From contig JAIBAY010000012.1 in assembly GCA_019694975.1 (NCBI GenBank), positions 25,441 to 89,440 of the forward strand: a stretch of 64,000 nucleotides of DNA, written 5' to 3'. The translations under genes were made by a program, and so were the position numbers. Source of the stretch: Chitinophagales bacterium. Its GTDB lineage: Bacteria; Bacteroidota; Bacteroidia; Chitinophagales; UBA10324. This document shows positions 19,395 to 27,429 of this stretch, in pieces (positions within the stretch are counted from its first letter, which is position 1; each line of letters begins with the position of its first letter). The notes below the pieces were generated by a model, which had not been told where the DNA came from, ran no database searches, and worked only from the letters and a program-made list of their open reading frames with translations.

Positions 19395-21335
19395 TTAATA
19401 TCTCGGCATCATCAATTCAATACTTGTACCTTTTCCGGATTCGGAAATTATCCTAAGTATTCCCTTAATCTCTTCCGCCCGGTGTTGCATGTTGATCAGA
19501 CCACCGCGATGTATTATTTCCTGCTGATTAAACCCCTTTCCGTTATCCGTAATTTTCAAACAGATATTTTTCTCATCAAAAGTGAGCGAGACACATGCTT
19601 TGGTACATGCTGAATATTTTGAAAGATTGTTTACTGCTTCCTTAAAAATGAGGTACAGGTTGTTTTTTACATCCATGGAAAGCTTCATGGTTGATTTTTC
19701 ATCCGGAAAATCAAAAACATAGTCAATATTCTTTGCTTCCAGGATGGTGGTTGCATATTCCCTCATCCGGCTCATTACTTCTTCCATGGTATCGTTGCCG
19801 GGATTGATGTTCCAGATAATATCACTCATGCTGTCCAGCAAGCGCTGGCTGCGTTCATTTATTTTTTCCAGGGAAGCTTTGGTTTTTTCATCACCCGAAG
19901 CAGCAATATTTTTCTGAACAGTACGGCTGAGGATGTTGATACTGCTCAGGGTACTTCCGATATCATCATGCAAATCACGGCTCAACCGGTTGCGGATCAG
20001 CTCCATTTCCATTTTGCGTTTTAAACGGAAGCGGCTGATTAAAACACCAATCAAAGCCATTAATAACGCAGCTCCGAAAATCAGTGCGTTGCGGATTATT
20101 TTTTGATTTTTAATCTCCTGTTGCGCAACTGCATCTTTTTGTTCCTGCGCCTTCATGCGCTTTAATTCGTCCTCTTCATTTTCAAACTGCACTTTCATTT
20201 GCTCTATTTTTGCTTTCGTCTCTGCAAAGTTTATCCTCGCGACTTCTTCATTGTAAATATTGAGGCTGGTATATGCTTTTGTAAAATCTCCGGTCGCCGC
20301 ATAATATTTATACCTCGACTTGTATAAATCCACTCTTGAAGTGCAGACATATCCGCAGGTGGTGTCTATTCTTAATCCTTCCCTTAGCGCAGCTTTTGCC
20401 CTTGCATATTCCCGCTTTTCCAGCAATACATTGACATAGTAAGAAATAGTCGAAAGGCGCAAGTCATTGCCATCTATCGTATTGCCAAGGGACGGACCGT
20501 TAAGTAGCTTCATATAATAGCTCACTGAATCAATATTTCCGTTTTGAGTTTTGTCGTACAAGTAGATCTGATACAGGGTATTTACTTTGATAAAGTCAAT
20601 CTCAGAAAATAAAAACGGATACCGGTCCATAAACCAGTGGTAATAATAATTTAAGGAATCAGCATTCTGCAATGCATGGTAGCACATGAACAAATTCACT
20701 ATGTTCTTGCTTTTTTCCGTCTCATTTGATCTTTCCAATGCTTTTTTGAAATATACAATGGCCTTATCATAATCGTTATAGCTCCCCATGTAAATATTTC
20801 CGATTCGTTTACTGGTGATACATTGGCCCAAGCTGTCGTTTTGTTGCTCAAATTCGCTGTACACGGTGAGCATATCAGGCAATGCGATCAAATACTCATC
20901 TATGTCGCAATAGTACCTCGCCCTAAGGTATTTAGCCCACGTTTTTACCCTTTTGTTTGCTGTTACATCCGCCAATATTTCTATTTGCCGCAGCACGTTT
21001 GCGGTGTAATTATTTCCATTTAAGTCGCAGGGAACAGACTGTGTCGCGACCAGGGCTGACGAATATGCAAGGCCCACCATCTGAGGATATTGGTTCGCAA
21101 GATCTTCATTGTTAAAATACCGTATTTCACGGATACAATAAGCCGTATCACTCAACATGCCTGCGTGATAAAAAATACTATCGCATCGTTGCATTACTTC
21201 GATACTGTCGAATAATTTCTTGCCGGTAGCATTAGTTTTTATCTGCGTGGAATTGTTACACCCAAACAATACGAATCCAAAACAGGAAATGAGAATATGC
21301 TTCAAAATTTTTGATTGTATGCTTCCGGCCATCAC
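19395..21335 (-). CDS. Sensor histidine kinase with lipobox and TPR-like sensor region
   Basis: 646 aa. The N-terminus has a lipoprotein-like signal with a cysteine at about residue 26 (GFVLFGCNNS). Residues ~100-370 are helical and TPR-like (YDKAIVYFKKALERS, YARAKAALREGL), then a coiled coil (~370-410), one membrane segment (~412-433, NALIFGAALLMALIGVLISR) and a HisKA_3 dimerisation domain with the phospho-acceptor histidine in SRDLHDDIGSTLSSI. A HATPase_c domain follows, with an N box (FKEAVNNLSKYS), a G1 box (DNGKGF) and a G2 region (GKGTSIEL). The class is the NarX/LiaS/DegS type that pairs with LuxR-type regulators. The response-regulator gene lies immediately upstream with 9 bases between them, so they form one operon and very likely one pathway. 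The stimulus is unknown. Confidence 0.9.
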   Translation of the reverse strand: MMAGSIQSKILKHILISCFGFVLFGCNNSTQIKTNATGKKLFDSIEVMQRCDSIFYHAGMLSDTAYCIREIRYFNNEDLANQYPQMVGLAYSSALVATQSVPCDLNGNNYTANVLRQIEILADVTANKRVKTWAKYLRARYYCDIDEYLIALPDMLTVYSEFEQQNDSLGQCITSKRIGNIYMGSYNDYDKAIVYFKKALERSNETEKSKNIVNLFMCYHALQNADSLNYYYHWFMDRYPFLFSEIDFIKVNTLYQIYLYDKTQNGNIDSVSYYMKLLNGPSLGNTIDGNDLRLSTISYYVNVLLEKREYARAKAALREGLRIDTTCGYVCTSRVDLYKSRYKYYAATGDFTKAYTSLNIYNEEVARINFAETKAKIEQMKVQFENEEDELKRMKAQEQKDAVAQQEIKNQKIIRNALIFGAALLMALIGVLISRFRLKRKMEMELIRNRLSRDLHDDIGSTLSSINILSRTVQKNIAASGDEKTKASLEKINERSQRLLDSMSDIIWNINPGNDTMEEVMSRMREYATTILEAKNIDYVFDFPDEKSTMKLSMDVKNNLYLIFKEAVNNLSKYSACTKACVSLTFDEKNICLKITDNGKGFNQQEIIHRGGLINMQHRAEEIKGILRIISESGKGTSIELMMPRY

Positions 21336-21344
21336 ACTAACAAA

Positions 21345-21977
21345 TTAGACAATTTTATTCTGAATTGCCTTGGCCACGGCTTCGCTTTTCGAATTGACAT
21401 GAAGCTTGGAGTAGATATTCTTGATGTGAAAGCGCAATGTTTCAACGCTTACATTCATTTCGTTCGCCGCCATCTTATAGCTGTAACCACGCACGAGCAG
21501 TGACAGCGCATCGTGTTCCCGTGGGGTCAGCGCCTGCAATTCCGCTGCTTGCTGAAATGGTTTTGAGAAAAGCTTCAGCACCTGTTTTGCAATGGAAGGC
21601 GTCATCGGCGCGCCGCCGGAATGCGCTTCCCTGATGGCATCAATTATTTTTTCCGGAACTGTGCGTTTTAAAATATAACCGCTTGCGCCAAAGCAGACCG
21701 ATTGAAATACACGTTCATTGTCATCAAATACCGTCAGCATCAGCACGGTTACTTCATTGCCTGCTGCCCGCAAATTGCGCAAGCCCTGCAATCCGTTTTC
21801 AACAGGCATGTCAATATCCATCAACACCACATCCGGCTGATGAAAGTTTACGTTTCTCACCACATTTTTGCAGTTGTTGTAAACCTCCACCAATTCCATT
21901 CCGTCGGTATTGCTGATCAGTTCGCTCAGGCTATCGATAAAGTCAAGGTTGTCCTCAAAAAGCAACACGCGTATCAT
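21345..21977 (-). CDS. LuxR/NarL-type response regulator
   Basis: 210 aa. The receiver domain (1-~120) has the acidic pair (FEDN, E8-D9), the phosphorylation site D54 in VLMDIDMP, T82/S-type switch residue in VLMLTVFDD and the conserved lysine in YILKRTVP. The C-terminal ~60 residues are a LuxR/GerE helix-turn-helix (LTPREHDALSLLVRGYSY, VSVETLRFHIKNIYSKL). It is a transcription factor activated by phosphotransfer, most likely from the histidine kinase encoded 9 bases downstream. Targets are not indicated by the sequence; the nearest divergent or flanking genes are the serine hydrolase and the metalloprotease. Confidence 0.93.
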   Translation of the reverse strand: MIRVLLFEDNLDFIDSLSELISNTDGMELVEVYNNCKNVVRNVNFHQPDVVLMDIDMPVENGLQGLRNLRAAGNEVTVLMLTVFDDNERVFQSVCFGASGYILKRTVPEKIIDAIREAHSGGAPMTPSIAKQVLKLFSKPFQQAAELQALTPREHDALSLLVRGYSYKMAANEMNVSVETLRFHIKNIYSKLHVNSKSEAVAKAIQNKIV

Positions 21978-22106
21978 TCAGGCTATTTAGTTGGATATAG
22001 ATGGAGTGCGATGAAAATTTTTTTCGAAAGTAAAATAGTGAATAGGTCCTGAACTGATTCCCCCATATTTGGGTAGTATATTCATTTCCCTCATTTCAAT
22101 AAGAAG

Positions 22107-23300
22107 TCAATTTCCTTTCCGGTCATAGGGAATATAATTTTCCCAATACCAGGGAGTAAAAGTGTCACCGATCGCAATTTCCAGTAATGATTTAAAAATG
22201 CTTTCAGCATTGTCACTATTGCTGAGTATTAGTATGGCTGTTCCCTGTTTTGGAAATAAAATGCAGTAATGCTGAAAACCATCTCCATGCCCTTCTTTGA
22301 AAGCACCTGCCCCATAGGGCGATTGCAATAAGCCCCAGCCCAAACCATAACTTAATTTTATAGCATCATTAGCTGTAGAATCCCGGAATTGCAATGGACC
22401 GAATTGCTGGATGCTCCGGATTCTTATCTGTGGTGTAAACATTTCCTTCGTTGCGGAAGGTTTTAGCAAGCTGTTATTCAGAACGGCCTGCACAAACAAA
22501 GTATAATCATCCAGCGTAGTTTCCAGCGTGCTGGCGGAACGTGCATCATTGTCCTTGTCTTTTTCATACAATTCACCTGCAGCGCTATGGCCCACACAAT
22601 AATCCTTTTCAAATTCAGGTTGCCAGGTGTAAGAAGAGTTGTTCATGCCCAATGGTTTAAAAACCCTTTCGTGCATCATTTCATCCAGTGATTTGCCCAG
22701 CAAATACTCAAGCACTACCTGCAGGTACACGAGTCCTTCTCCTGAATAACTATATCTTGAACCAGGTGTAAAATCTACTCTTAGTTTTTCATCAGGTTCA
22801 TACCATCGCCAATTGGGAAAACCGGATGTATGATCGAGACACATCCGTGCAGTAATCCTTTGGTACAACGTATCATTTCTCAGGCTGCTGTAGTCGTCAT
22901 GCCATTTCTTTGATGGTGTGTATTCATAAATTGGTTTTGGCAGATAATCCTGCAATGGCTTATCCAGATCAAGAACGCCCTCTTCCACCAATTGCATCAC
23001 CATCACTGCAAACACCGGTTTACTAAGGGAAGCTCCGTATATGTTTGTACTGCCTTTTATCGGTTCCTTTGTATCCAGCCGTTTGTAGCCATAAGTCTTT
23101 TTATAGACAGGTTTATTGTTGTTAAAAATACTGATGGCCAATCCCTGAACATTGGCGGCCTTCATCAGGGATTGAATCGAATCGTCTAATGCAGCAAAGG
23201 ATATTTTGCTTTTATCAAGCCGTTTAATGATTTGCGCATGGATGGCAGAATGTATTACAGTGCAGCAGAAAAGCAATAAGACTGTTTTTTGTATGCGCAT
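22107..23300 (-). CDS. Secreted serine hydrolase (class C beta-lactamase/DD-peptidase fold)
   Basis: 397 aa from the ATG at 23300. The reading frame is open to 23465, but the extra 55 codons run through a terminator hairpin, and the signal peptide (RIQKTVLLLFCCTVIHSAIHA) starts at 23300. Family motifs: S91-L-S-K94 (SxxK nucleophile, GASLSKP), LDHTSGFP, an RYSYSGEG box in the place of YxN, and GHGDGFQHY near the C-terminus in place of the KTG/HxG motif. This pattern fits the large beta-lactamase family PF00144, which includes D-alanyl peptidases, esterases and class C beta-lactamases. YSG rather than YAN and HGDG rather than KTG favour an esterase or peptidase over a true beta-lactamase. The protein should be periplasmic or secreted. 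Confidence 0.85.
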   Translation of the reverse strand: MRIQKTVLLLFCCTVIHSAIHAQIIKRLDKSKISFAALDDSIQSLMKAANVQGLAISIFNNNKPVYKKTYGYKRLDTKEPIKGSTNIYGASLSKPVFAVMVMQLVEEGVLDLDKPLQDYLPKPIYEYTPSKKWHDDYSSLRNDTLYQRITARMCLDHTSGFPNWRWYEPDEKLRVDFTPGSRYSYSGEGLVYLQVVLEYLLGKSLDEMMHERVFKPLGMNNSSYTWQPEFEKDYCVGHSAAGELYEKDKDNDARSASTLETTLDDYTLFVQAVLNNSLLKPSATKEMFTPQIRIRSIQQFGPLQFRDSTANDAIKLSYGLGWGLLQSPYGAGAFKEGHGDGFQHYCILFPKQGTAILILSNSDNAESIFKSLLEIAIGDTFTPWYWENYIPYDRKGN

Positions 23301-23435
23301 ATTTTTCGTTTTCAATGTTTGGATTGAAGCAATTTTGGATTTCGATGAAGTAATCACTAAACAAAAACCGGTTTGGAAGGTAATAAAAGAATGAGGAGAT
23401 GAAAGAATAACGATATTGGAACAGTTGAACTCCTG

Positions 23436-23470
23436 ACAAAAAAGCCGTGTCCCTTTTGGTAACATGGCTT
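23436..23470 (-). terminator. Orphan minus-strand terminator of a lost gene
   Basis: On the minus strand, AAGCCATGT pairs with ACACGGCTT and is followed by a T run (complement of 23436-23442). It points away from the gene remnant at 23531-23600, whose stop lies 60 bases upstream, and ends transcription before the serine hydrolase. It argues against starting the hydrolase at 23465. Confidence 0.7.
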
Positions 23471-23530
23471 CTGAAAAAAAGGAAATGCAGACTACAGGTT
23501 ATTCATTACTTTCTGCTCACGATGGCGGTT

Positions 23531-23600
23531 TTACTGTTTTGAAAATTTCAAACCTGCACTGATACCCTGTGCTTCCAATTCCATAACAAAGTAATTCACT
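23531..23600 (-). pseudogene. C-terminal stub of a secreted-protein gene cut by MITE copy C
   Basis: On the minus strand the last 22 codons read VNYFVMELEAQGISAGL then KFSKQ and a stop at 23531. The pattern (YFV, alternating strand, G-KF-KQ) is that of the final strands of a T9SS sorting domain. The reading frame is cut at ~23600, exactly where the left end of the MITE-like element begins. The intact terminator 60 bases downstream supports its having been a real gene. The rest of the gene was not found on the other side of the element. Confidence 0.55.
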
Positions 23601-23866
23601 GTTGGTCGGGATTTGTAGTCACTACTGTTCGAAACATGCTTAAAAGCTTGCCGGGCATACGTTACAGACAATCTGCTTTAGCGTTTTTCATACTGAAAAT
23701 GCAATGGGTTACAATTGGCACCATGCTTTTCCTGCGGGGAGAATAGTTTATGACTATTTGAGATAGAATTTTATGTTCACTTTTCCCGATAGAAATATGA
23801 ATGAAAGTTAATCCAGTTATAGGCTCTGAAGGTTTCGAAACCTTTGATTACAAATCCGGACTAACG
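23600..23866 (+). mobile_element. MITE-like element, copy C (267 bp)
   Basis: Left end GTTGGTCGGGATTTGTAGTC then TGTTCGAAACATG; right end GGTTTCGAAACCTTTGATTA then CAAATCCGGACTAACG. Inverted ends of about 38 bp, and an interior close to copies A, D and E. It joins directly to the truncated gene end at 23531-23600. Confidence 0.75.
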
Positions 23867-23991
23867 AGAGCTTTTTTTATTGGTAATGGTAGTTCCAATA
23901 CGCAATTCATAATTTTCAATATTCTGTGCTTTTCCGCATTTCATTAATAAAATATTTTATCATAAATCATTCATGTAAATGATTTTTATCA

Positions 23992-24023
23992 TTGCAAGAC
24001 CATAGCAACTTCAAGTAACTTTG
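23992..24023 (+). promoter_or_regulatory. Bacteroidota-type promoter
   Basis: TAACTTTG at 24016-24023 matches the -7 consensus TAnnTTTG, with TTG at 23992-23994, 21 bases upstream, as the -33 element. It lies 40 bases before the small ORF at 24063 and could also transcribe the Kelch gene at 24476. Confidence 0.5.
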
Positions 24024-24062
24024 GTGAAAATTAGGATGATACTAAAAATTAAACCGTAATCT

Positions 24063-24212
24063 ATGCAGAACGAATTCTCACTGCGAATCCTGTTTGTATT
24101 ACGCTCTTTTTTGGTCTTTGCATTACTATTCCTAGCAGCATCTTATGTTTTTGCTCAGGAGATGCGCTCATATGAAGGCGAAAAGACAACCTGCAAAATC
24201 CAGGTCATGTGA
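24063..24212 (+). CDS. Possible 49-aa secreted peptide or truncated leader
   Basis: An ATG at 24063, 40 bases after a good promoter match, opens a 49-codon frame. Residues 1-34 look like a complete signal peptide: a basic start (LRILFVLRS), a hydrophobic core (LVFALLFLAASYV) and FAQ as cleavage site. The mature part would be only ~17 residues (EMRSYEGEKTTCKIQVM) and the frame then stops. It may be a real small secreted peptide or the leader of a gene whose body has been deleted, since ~260 bases of unexplained sequence follow before the next gene. There is no family match. Confidence 0.35.
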   Translation: MQNEFSLRILFVLRSFLVFALLFLAASYVFAQEMRSYEGEKTTCKIQVM

Positions 24213-24475
24213 ATTGTATCTGCGCTATCGGAACATTGGGCAGGAAATAAATAATATTAAAATGAAACCGTATTCATTTCCGCTTGCTAAGTTTTTTGTT
24301 CAGCAAAAGAAGGACAAGCCGTATTTTATTTCACATGCAGCGCAGGAAATTTCTTATGTCAATACATATCTGAAAAAAATCTATCCGCAGAAGTCAATTC
24401 ATGGTCAACACCTCTGCAAAGTGAAGCTTTTAACAAAACATATCTTAATTCACCAATACCAAAAACATGAGCATC

Positions 24476-25843
24476 ATGAAAACGATATATTTTTTACTCG
24501 CATTTCTGCTCCTCTCCTTCACCAAAACCTATGGGCAGGATGAATGGACCACCACCAATTTGTCTGATTTCAGATACCAGATGGGATCCACCACGCTCGG
24601 AACAAAAGTATATTTCGGCGGGGGCGCCATCGGAGCCGGAACTTCCAATCTGGTTGACATCTATGATACCAAAAGCCAATTATGGACGTCCGATTATTTT
24701 GATATAGACCGAAGCTTTCCTGCTGCAATAAGCTGCGGCAGCAAAGTGCTCTTTGCCGGAGGAATCAATAGCAGTGGCGCAACCACCACCACTGTAGATA
24801 TTTTCGATACAGTTACACAACAGTGGAGTAGTGCTCAGCTGGTACAAGCCAGGTTCAGCATCGGTGCAGTGAGCAAGGGAAATAGGGTGTTATTTGCCGG
24901 CGGTGGAGATATTTCAATGGAGAAAGAATACGCTGTAGTGGATATCTACAACACGGAAACAAACATATGGACAATCGGTCTGCTTTCCGAAGCGAGAGCA
25001 GGTATGGGCACCACCGTCATTGGTGAACTGGCCATCTTTGCCGGCGGATTTAAGTTTTCGACCGGAACGGTTACCGATAAAATTGATATTTACAATTTCA
25101 GCACTGGTACCTGGTCTACAGCAACGTTATCTGAACCACGGTTTTTCATTGGCGCGGTCACGGTTGGAAACAAAGCTCTGTTTGCAGGCGGTGCGGATGA
25201 AAATGGGGTACCAAGTAAAAGAGTAGATATCTATGATCTTACCACTGATACGTGGTCAATTGATTCCCTTTCAGTGGCAAGAGCGTTTTATGAAAATGAA
25301 AATGCAGCTTCCGTTTGCGGCAAAGCCTACTTCGTAGGCGGAATGACTGTTGAAACAGAAAACTACACATTTACCGGCGATTATAATGTAATTGACATCT
25401 ATGATGAAATGAGCGGCAACTGGTCAACGCAATCACTGCCTTACAATCTTTTCGAACATTCAGTGGTATCCGAAGGAAACCACCTGTTAATTGCAGGAGG
25501 CGGAACACTTACAGGTGAGTATATCCAATTGCATGCACAGGTAAACATACTTACCTGTACTTCAGTAGGTATTGAAGAAGTAGCCATACCATTTGTCGCA
25601 GTAACCCTTTACCCGAACCCTGCCAGTGACCACATTACTTTCAATCTTGCCAACATTGCATCAGCAAAAGCAGAACTCTTTATCTACAACTCTTGCGGCG
25701 TATTGCTCCAACAAATACCCGTATCCCATTTCACCCAACTCCAGCTTCCTGTTGATGAAATCGGCAGTGATGGAATGTATTTCTACACTGTGAGAACAAG
25801 TGATCAGCAATTCTTTGCAGGGAAATTTACTATTCAACGATAA
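24476..25843 (+). CDS. Kelch-repeat T9SS protein
   Basis: 455 aa from the ATG at 24476 (MKTIYFLL); another in-frame ATG lies at 24467. Signal peptide to ~20 (TKTYGQ). Seven Kelch_1-type repeats of ~45 aa, each with an R-x-x-x-G strand, GNKALFAGG and VDIYDxxTxxWS, span ~22-365. The C-terminal ~80 residues (TLYPNPASDHITF to KFTIQR) are a T9SS sorting domain. The repeats are closer to canonical Kelch (FAGG, VDIYD) than those of the 3.4-12.3 kb cluster (YIGTG, DFWEYDP), and the sorting domain is also different, so this is a separate lineage. Seven repeats could make a seven-bladed propeller. The role is unknown. Confidence 0.85.
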   Translation: MKTIYFLLAFLLLSFTKTYGQDEWTTTNLSDFRYQMGSTTLGTKVYFGGGAIGAGTSNLVDIYDTKSQLWTSDYFDIDRSFPAAISCGSKVLFAGGINSSGATTTTVDIFDTVTQQWSSAQLVQARFSIGAVSKGNRVLFAGGGDISMEKEYAVVDIYNTETNIWTIGLLSEARAGMGTTVIGELAIFAGGFKFSTGTVTDKIDIYNFSTGTWSTATLSEPRFFIGAVTVGNKALFAGGADENGVPSKRVDIYDLTTDTWSIDSLSVARAFYENENAASVCGKAYFVGGMTVETENYTFTGDYNVIDIYDEMSGNWSTQSLPYNLFEHSVVSEGNHLLIAGGGTLTGEYIQLHAQVNILTCTSVGIEEVAIPFVAVTLYPNPASDHITFNLANIASAKAELFIYNSCGVLLQQIPVSHFTQLQLPVDEIGSDGMYFYTVRTSDQQFFAGKFTIQR

Positions 25844-26068
25844 ACCATCATTATCATCGCCATATAAAAAATCAATAGTATTCAACTTCAGTCAGGCATG
25901 CGGCTGGTGTACGCGTATTTCGTGTGCCCTTGAAAGAATAGTTCTGAAATAAGTCTACAGTCGCTCTCCACACTGGTGCCCCCGCTGGTGCGCGCGTTTC
26001 CCTCCGTTGGTTGGGATTTGTAATTATAAGTGTTCGAAACATTGTGTGACGAGAGTAGTAAAAAAAAT

Positions 26069-26180
26069 GTCATGCTGAGCGGAGTCGAAGCATGGCATTT
26101 TTCTGAAGAACTGACCACAAAAGCAATGTCGCACTTCGACTGAGTTTATACTGAGCGTTGTCGAAGTGCTGCTAATGACA
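26069..26180. repeat. Second REP-like palindrome type (GTCATGCTGAGCGG)
   Basis: GTCATGCTGAGCGGAGTCGA at 26069 and a degenerate inverted counterpart (CACTTCGACTGAG ... GAGCGTTGTCGAAGTG ... ATGACAC) at 26130-26180. Palindromes with this sequence are widespread between Bacteroidota genes. The right arm here appears partly duplicated. Confidence 0.6.
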
Positions 26181-26237
26181 CATTGTCTTATCAATTGGTT
26201 TTTAGCATGTTATAAAAATGCTCAGTTTGAATTTATT

Positions 26238-26311
26238 TTCCTGTCACTTTTTTTTAGAAAAAAAGTAACCAAAAAAAGCGCGATTGCCAAACGGCTCCGC
26301 CCGGCAATCGC
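26238..26311. repeat. Poly-T/poly-A hairpin and GCGATTGCC hairpin
   Basis: CCTGTCACTTTTTTTTAG pairs with AAAAAAAGTAACC (26240-26270), followed by GCGATTGCC (26280-26288) pairing perfectly with GGCAATCGC (26303-26311). No gene is present. The pair looks like an intergenic repeat module rather than a terminator of any annotated gene. Confidence 0.5.
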
Positions 26312-26573
26312 TGGCTCGCGCACGGCTTCGATTTGACATCCTGCACGTTTGTAAAGTGTTTCGACGATTTTCAGTTATTCAATTGAAAAATCTATCAAAG
26401 CTTTAATGCTAGGAAAGTGTCATTGCTAAAGAACTCGATTTGCAAAATAGTTTGCGCTCAGCGTGACATTGCTTTTGTTTCCCTCTAATGGCTGTCTTCT
26501 GTGTAAACCTCAAACTTGAATTTCTTTGATTTGTTAAGCAGAGCTGAAAACCAGTAAGGTTTCGAACACTAGT

Positions 26574-26830
26574 GATTTGTAATCACAGGTGTTCGAAACA
26601 TGCTCAAAAGCTCGCCGGGCATACGTTACAGACAATCTGCTTTAGAGATTTTTATACTGAAAATGCAATGGGTTACAATTGGCACCATGCTTTTCCTGAG
26701 GGGAGAATAGTTTATGACTACTTGAGATAGAATTTTATGTTCACTTTTCCCGATAGAAATATGAATGAAAGTTAATCCAGTTATAGGCTCTGAAGGTTTC
26801 GAAACCTTTGATTACAAATCCGGACTAACG
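26574..26830 (+). mobile_element. MITE-like element, copy D (~257 bp)
   Basis: The interior is almost identical to copy C (CGGGCATACGTTACAGACAA, GACTACTTGAGATAGAATTT, GGCTCTGAAGGTTTCGAAAC). The right end is complete to CCGGACTAACG at 26830. The outermost ~10 bases of the left end are missing and replaced by the right end of the composite element, so the two share the core GATTTGTAATC. Confidence 0.7.
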
Positions 26831-27429
26831 AGAGCCATGGCTATGGAAATACAGCAGTGCCATTGATTACAGCAGAGGTAAAAGACTTTTGGAGATCGAT
26901 TTCTTTTGAAAGAGTTCTTAATGATACGCGTGAAACGCGCGCACCAGCGAGGGGAATCCAAGCACTTTCTGAAGAAGATATAAGACGGAAGACGGAAGAC
27001 AAAATCAAAGGTTGACAGTTTACAATCTGCAGTTTATAGTTTGCAAAAAGAGAATACTGAGATGAAAATTCAGCTTGCGCCCCTCCAATCCGCAATCGTA
27101 AATCCGCAATCCGCAATGACGTCTGGTTTTGCCAAGCTTCAAACATCAAACCCAAAATAATTCTCGGTCAAAACATCCCCAACCCATTGATTAGCTGCAA
27201 CTGCAAAGCGACAGTGCTATTATCAAACTTTGGGGCGGACAACAACCGACAATAGAAACTTCGGCAAAGCCGTTTGGCTATCCTTCGTAAAAGCAAAAGA
27301 GAAGCAAAGCCACGCAAAAAGCCAACGCATTTTTGCTTCACATTGGCTTTTGTCCCATGCACAAATACCGTTTTTCATAACGGCATGACGGCTCAAAAAG
27401 TTAACTTTGACAATAACGAAAAAAGATAA
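26831..27429. other. Repeat-derived, gene-free stretch upstream of the glycosyltransferase fusion
   Basis: It contains ACGCGTGAAACGCGCGCACC (26925 on), an inverted match to CGCTGGTGCGCGCGTTT at 25983; runs of the word AATCCGCAAT (27085-27115); and 27180-27370, a low-complexity-looking stretch (GCAAAGCCACGCAAAAAGCC, CATTGGCTTTTGTCCCATGC). Open frames here translate to repetitive text with no family features and are not called. The promoter of the gene at 27430 should lie near 27380-27425. Confidence 0.45.

Larger units (their letters stand above)
26005..26582 (+). mobile_element. Composite element bounded by MITE-like ends (~578 bp)
   Basis: It begins with CGTTGGTTGGGATTTGTAAT then AGTGTTCGAAACAT and closes at 26557-26582 with AGGTTTCGAACACTAGTGAT then TTGTAATC. 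The interior is unlike the ~267-bp copies: it holds the REP-type-2 palindrome at 26069-26180 and the hairpins at 26238-26311. It shares its right end with the left end of copy D, making a near-perfect palindrome over 26559-26599. Confidence 0.45.

Noticed and set aside
23301..23465. Extended N-terminus of the serine hydrolase
   Set aside because: The extra codons read through a terminator hairpin, and a complete signal peptide begins at 23300.
26841..27362. 104- and 64-codon minus-strand frames in the stretch upstream of the glycosyltransferase
   Set aside because: Repetitive intergenic sequence with no start context, no domain and no conserved motif.
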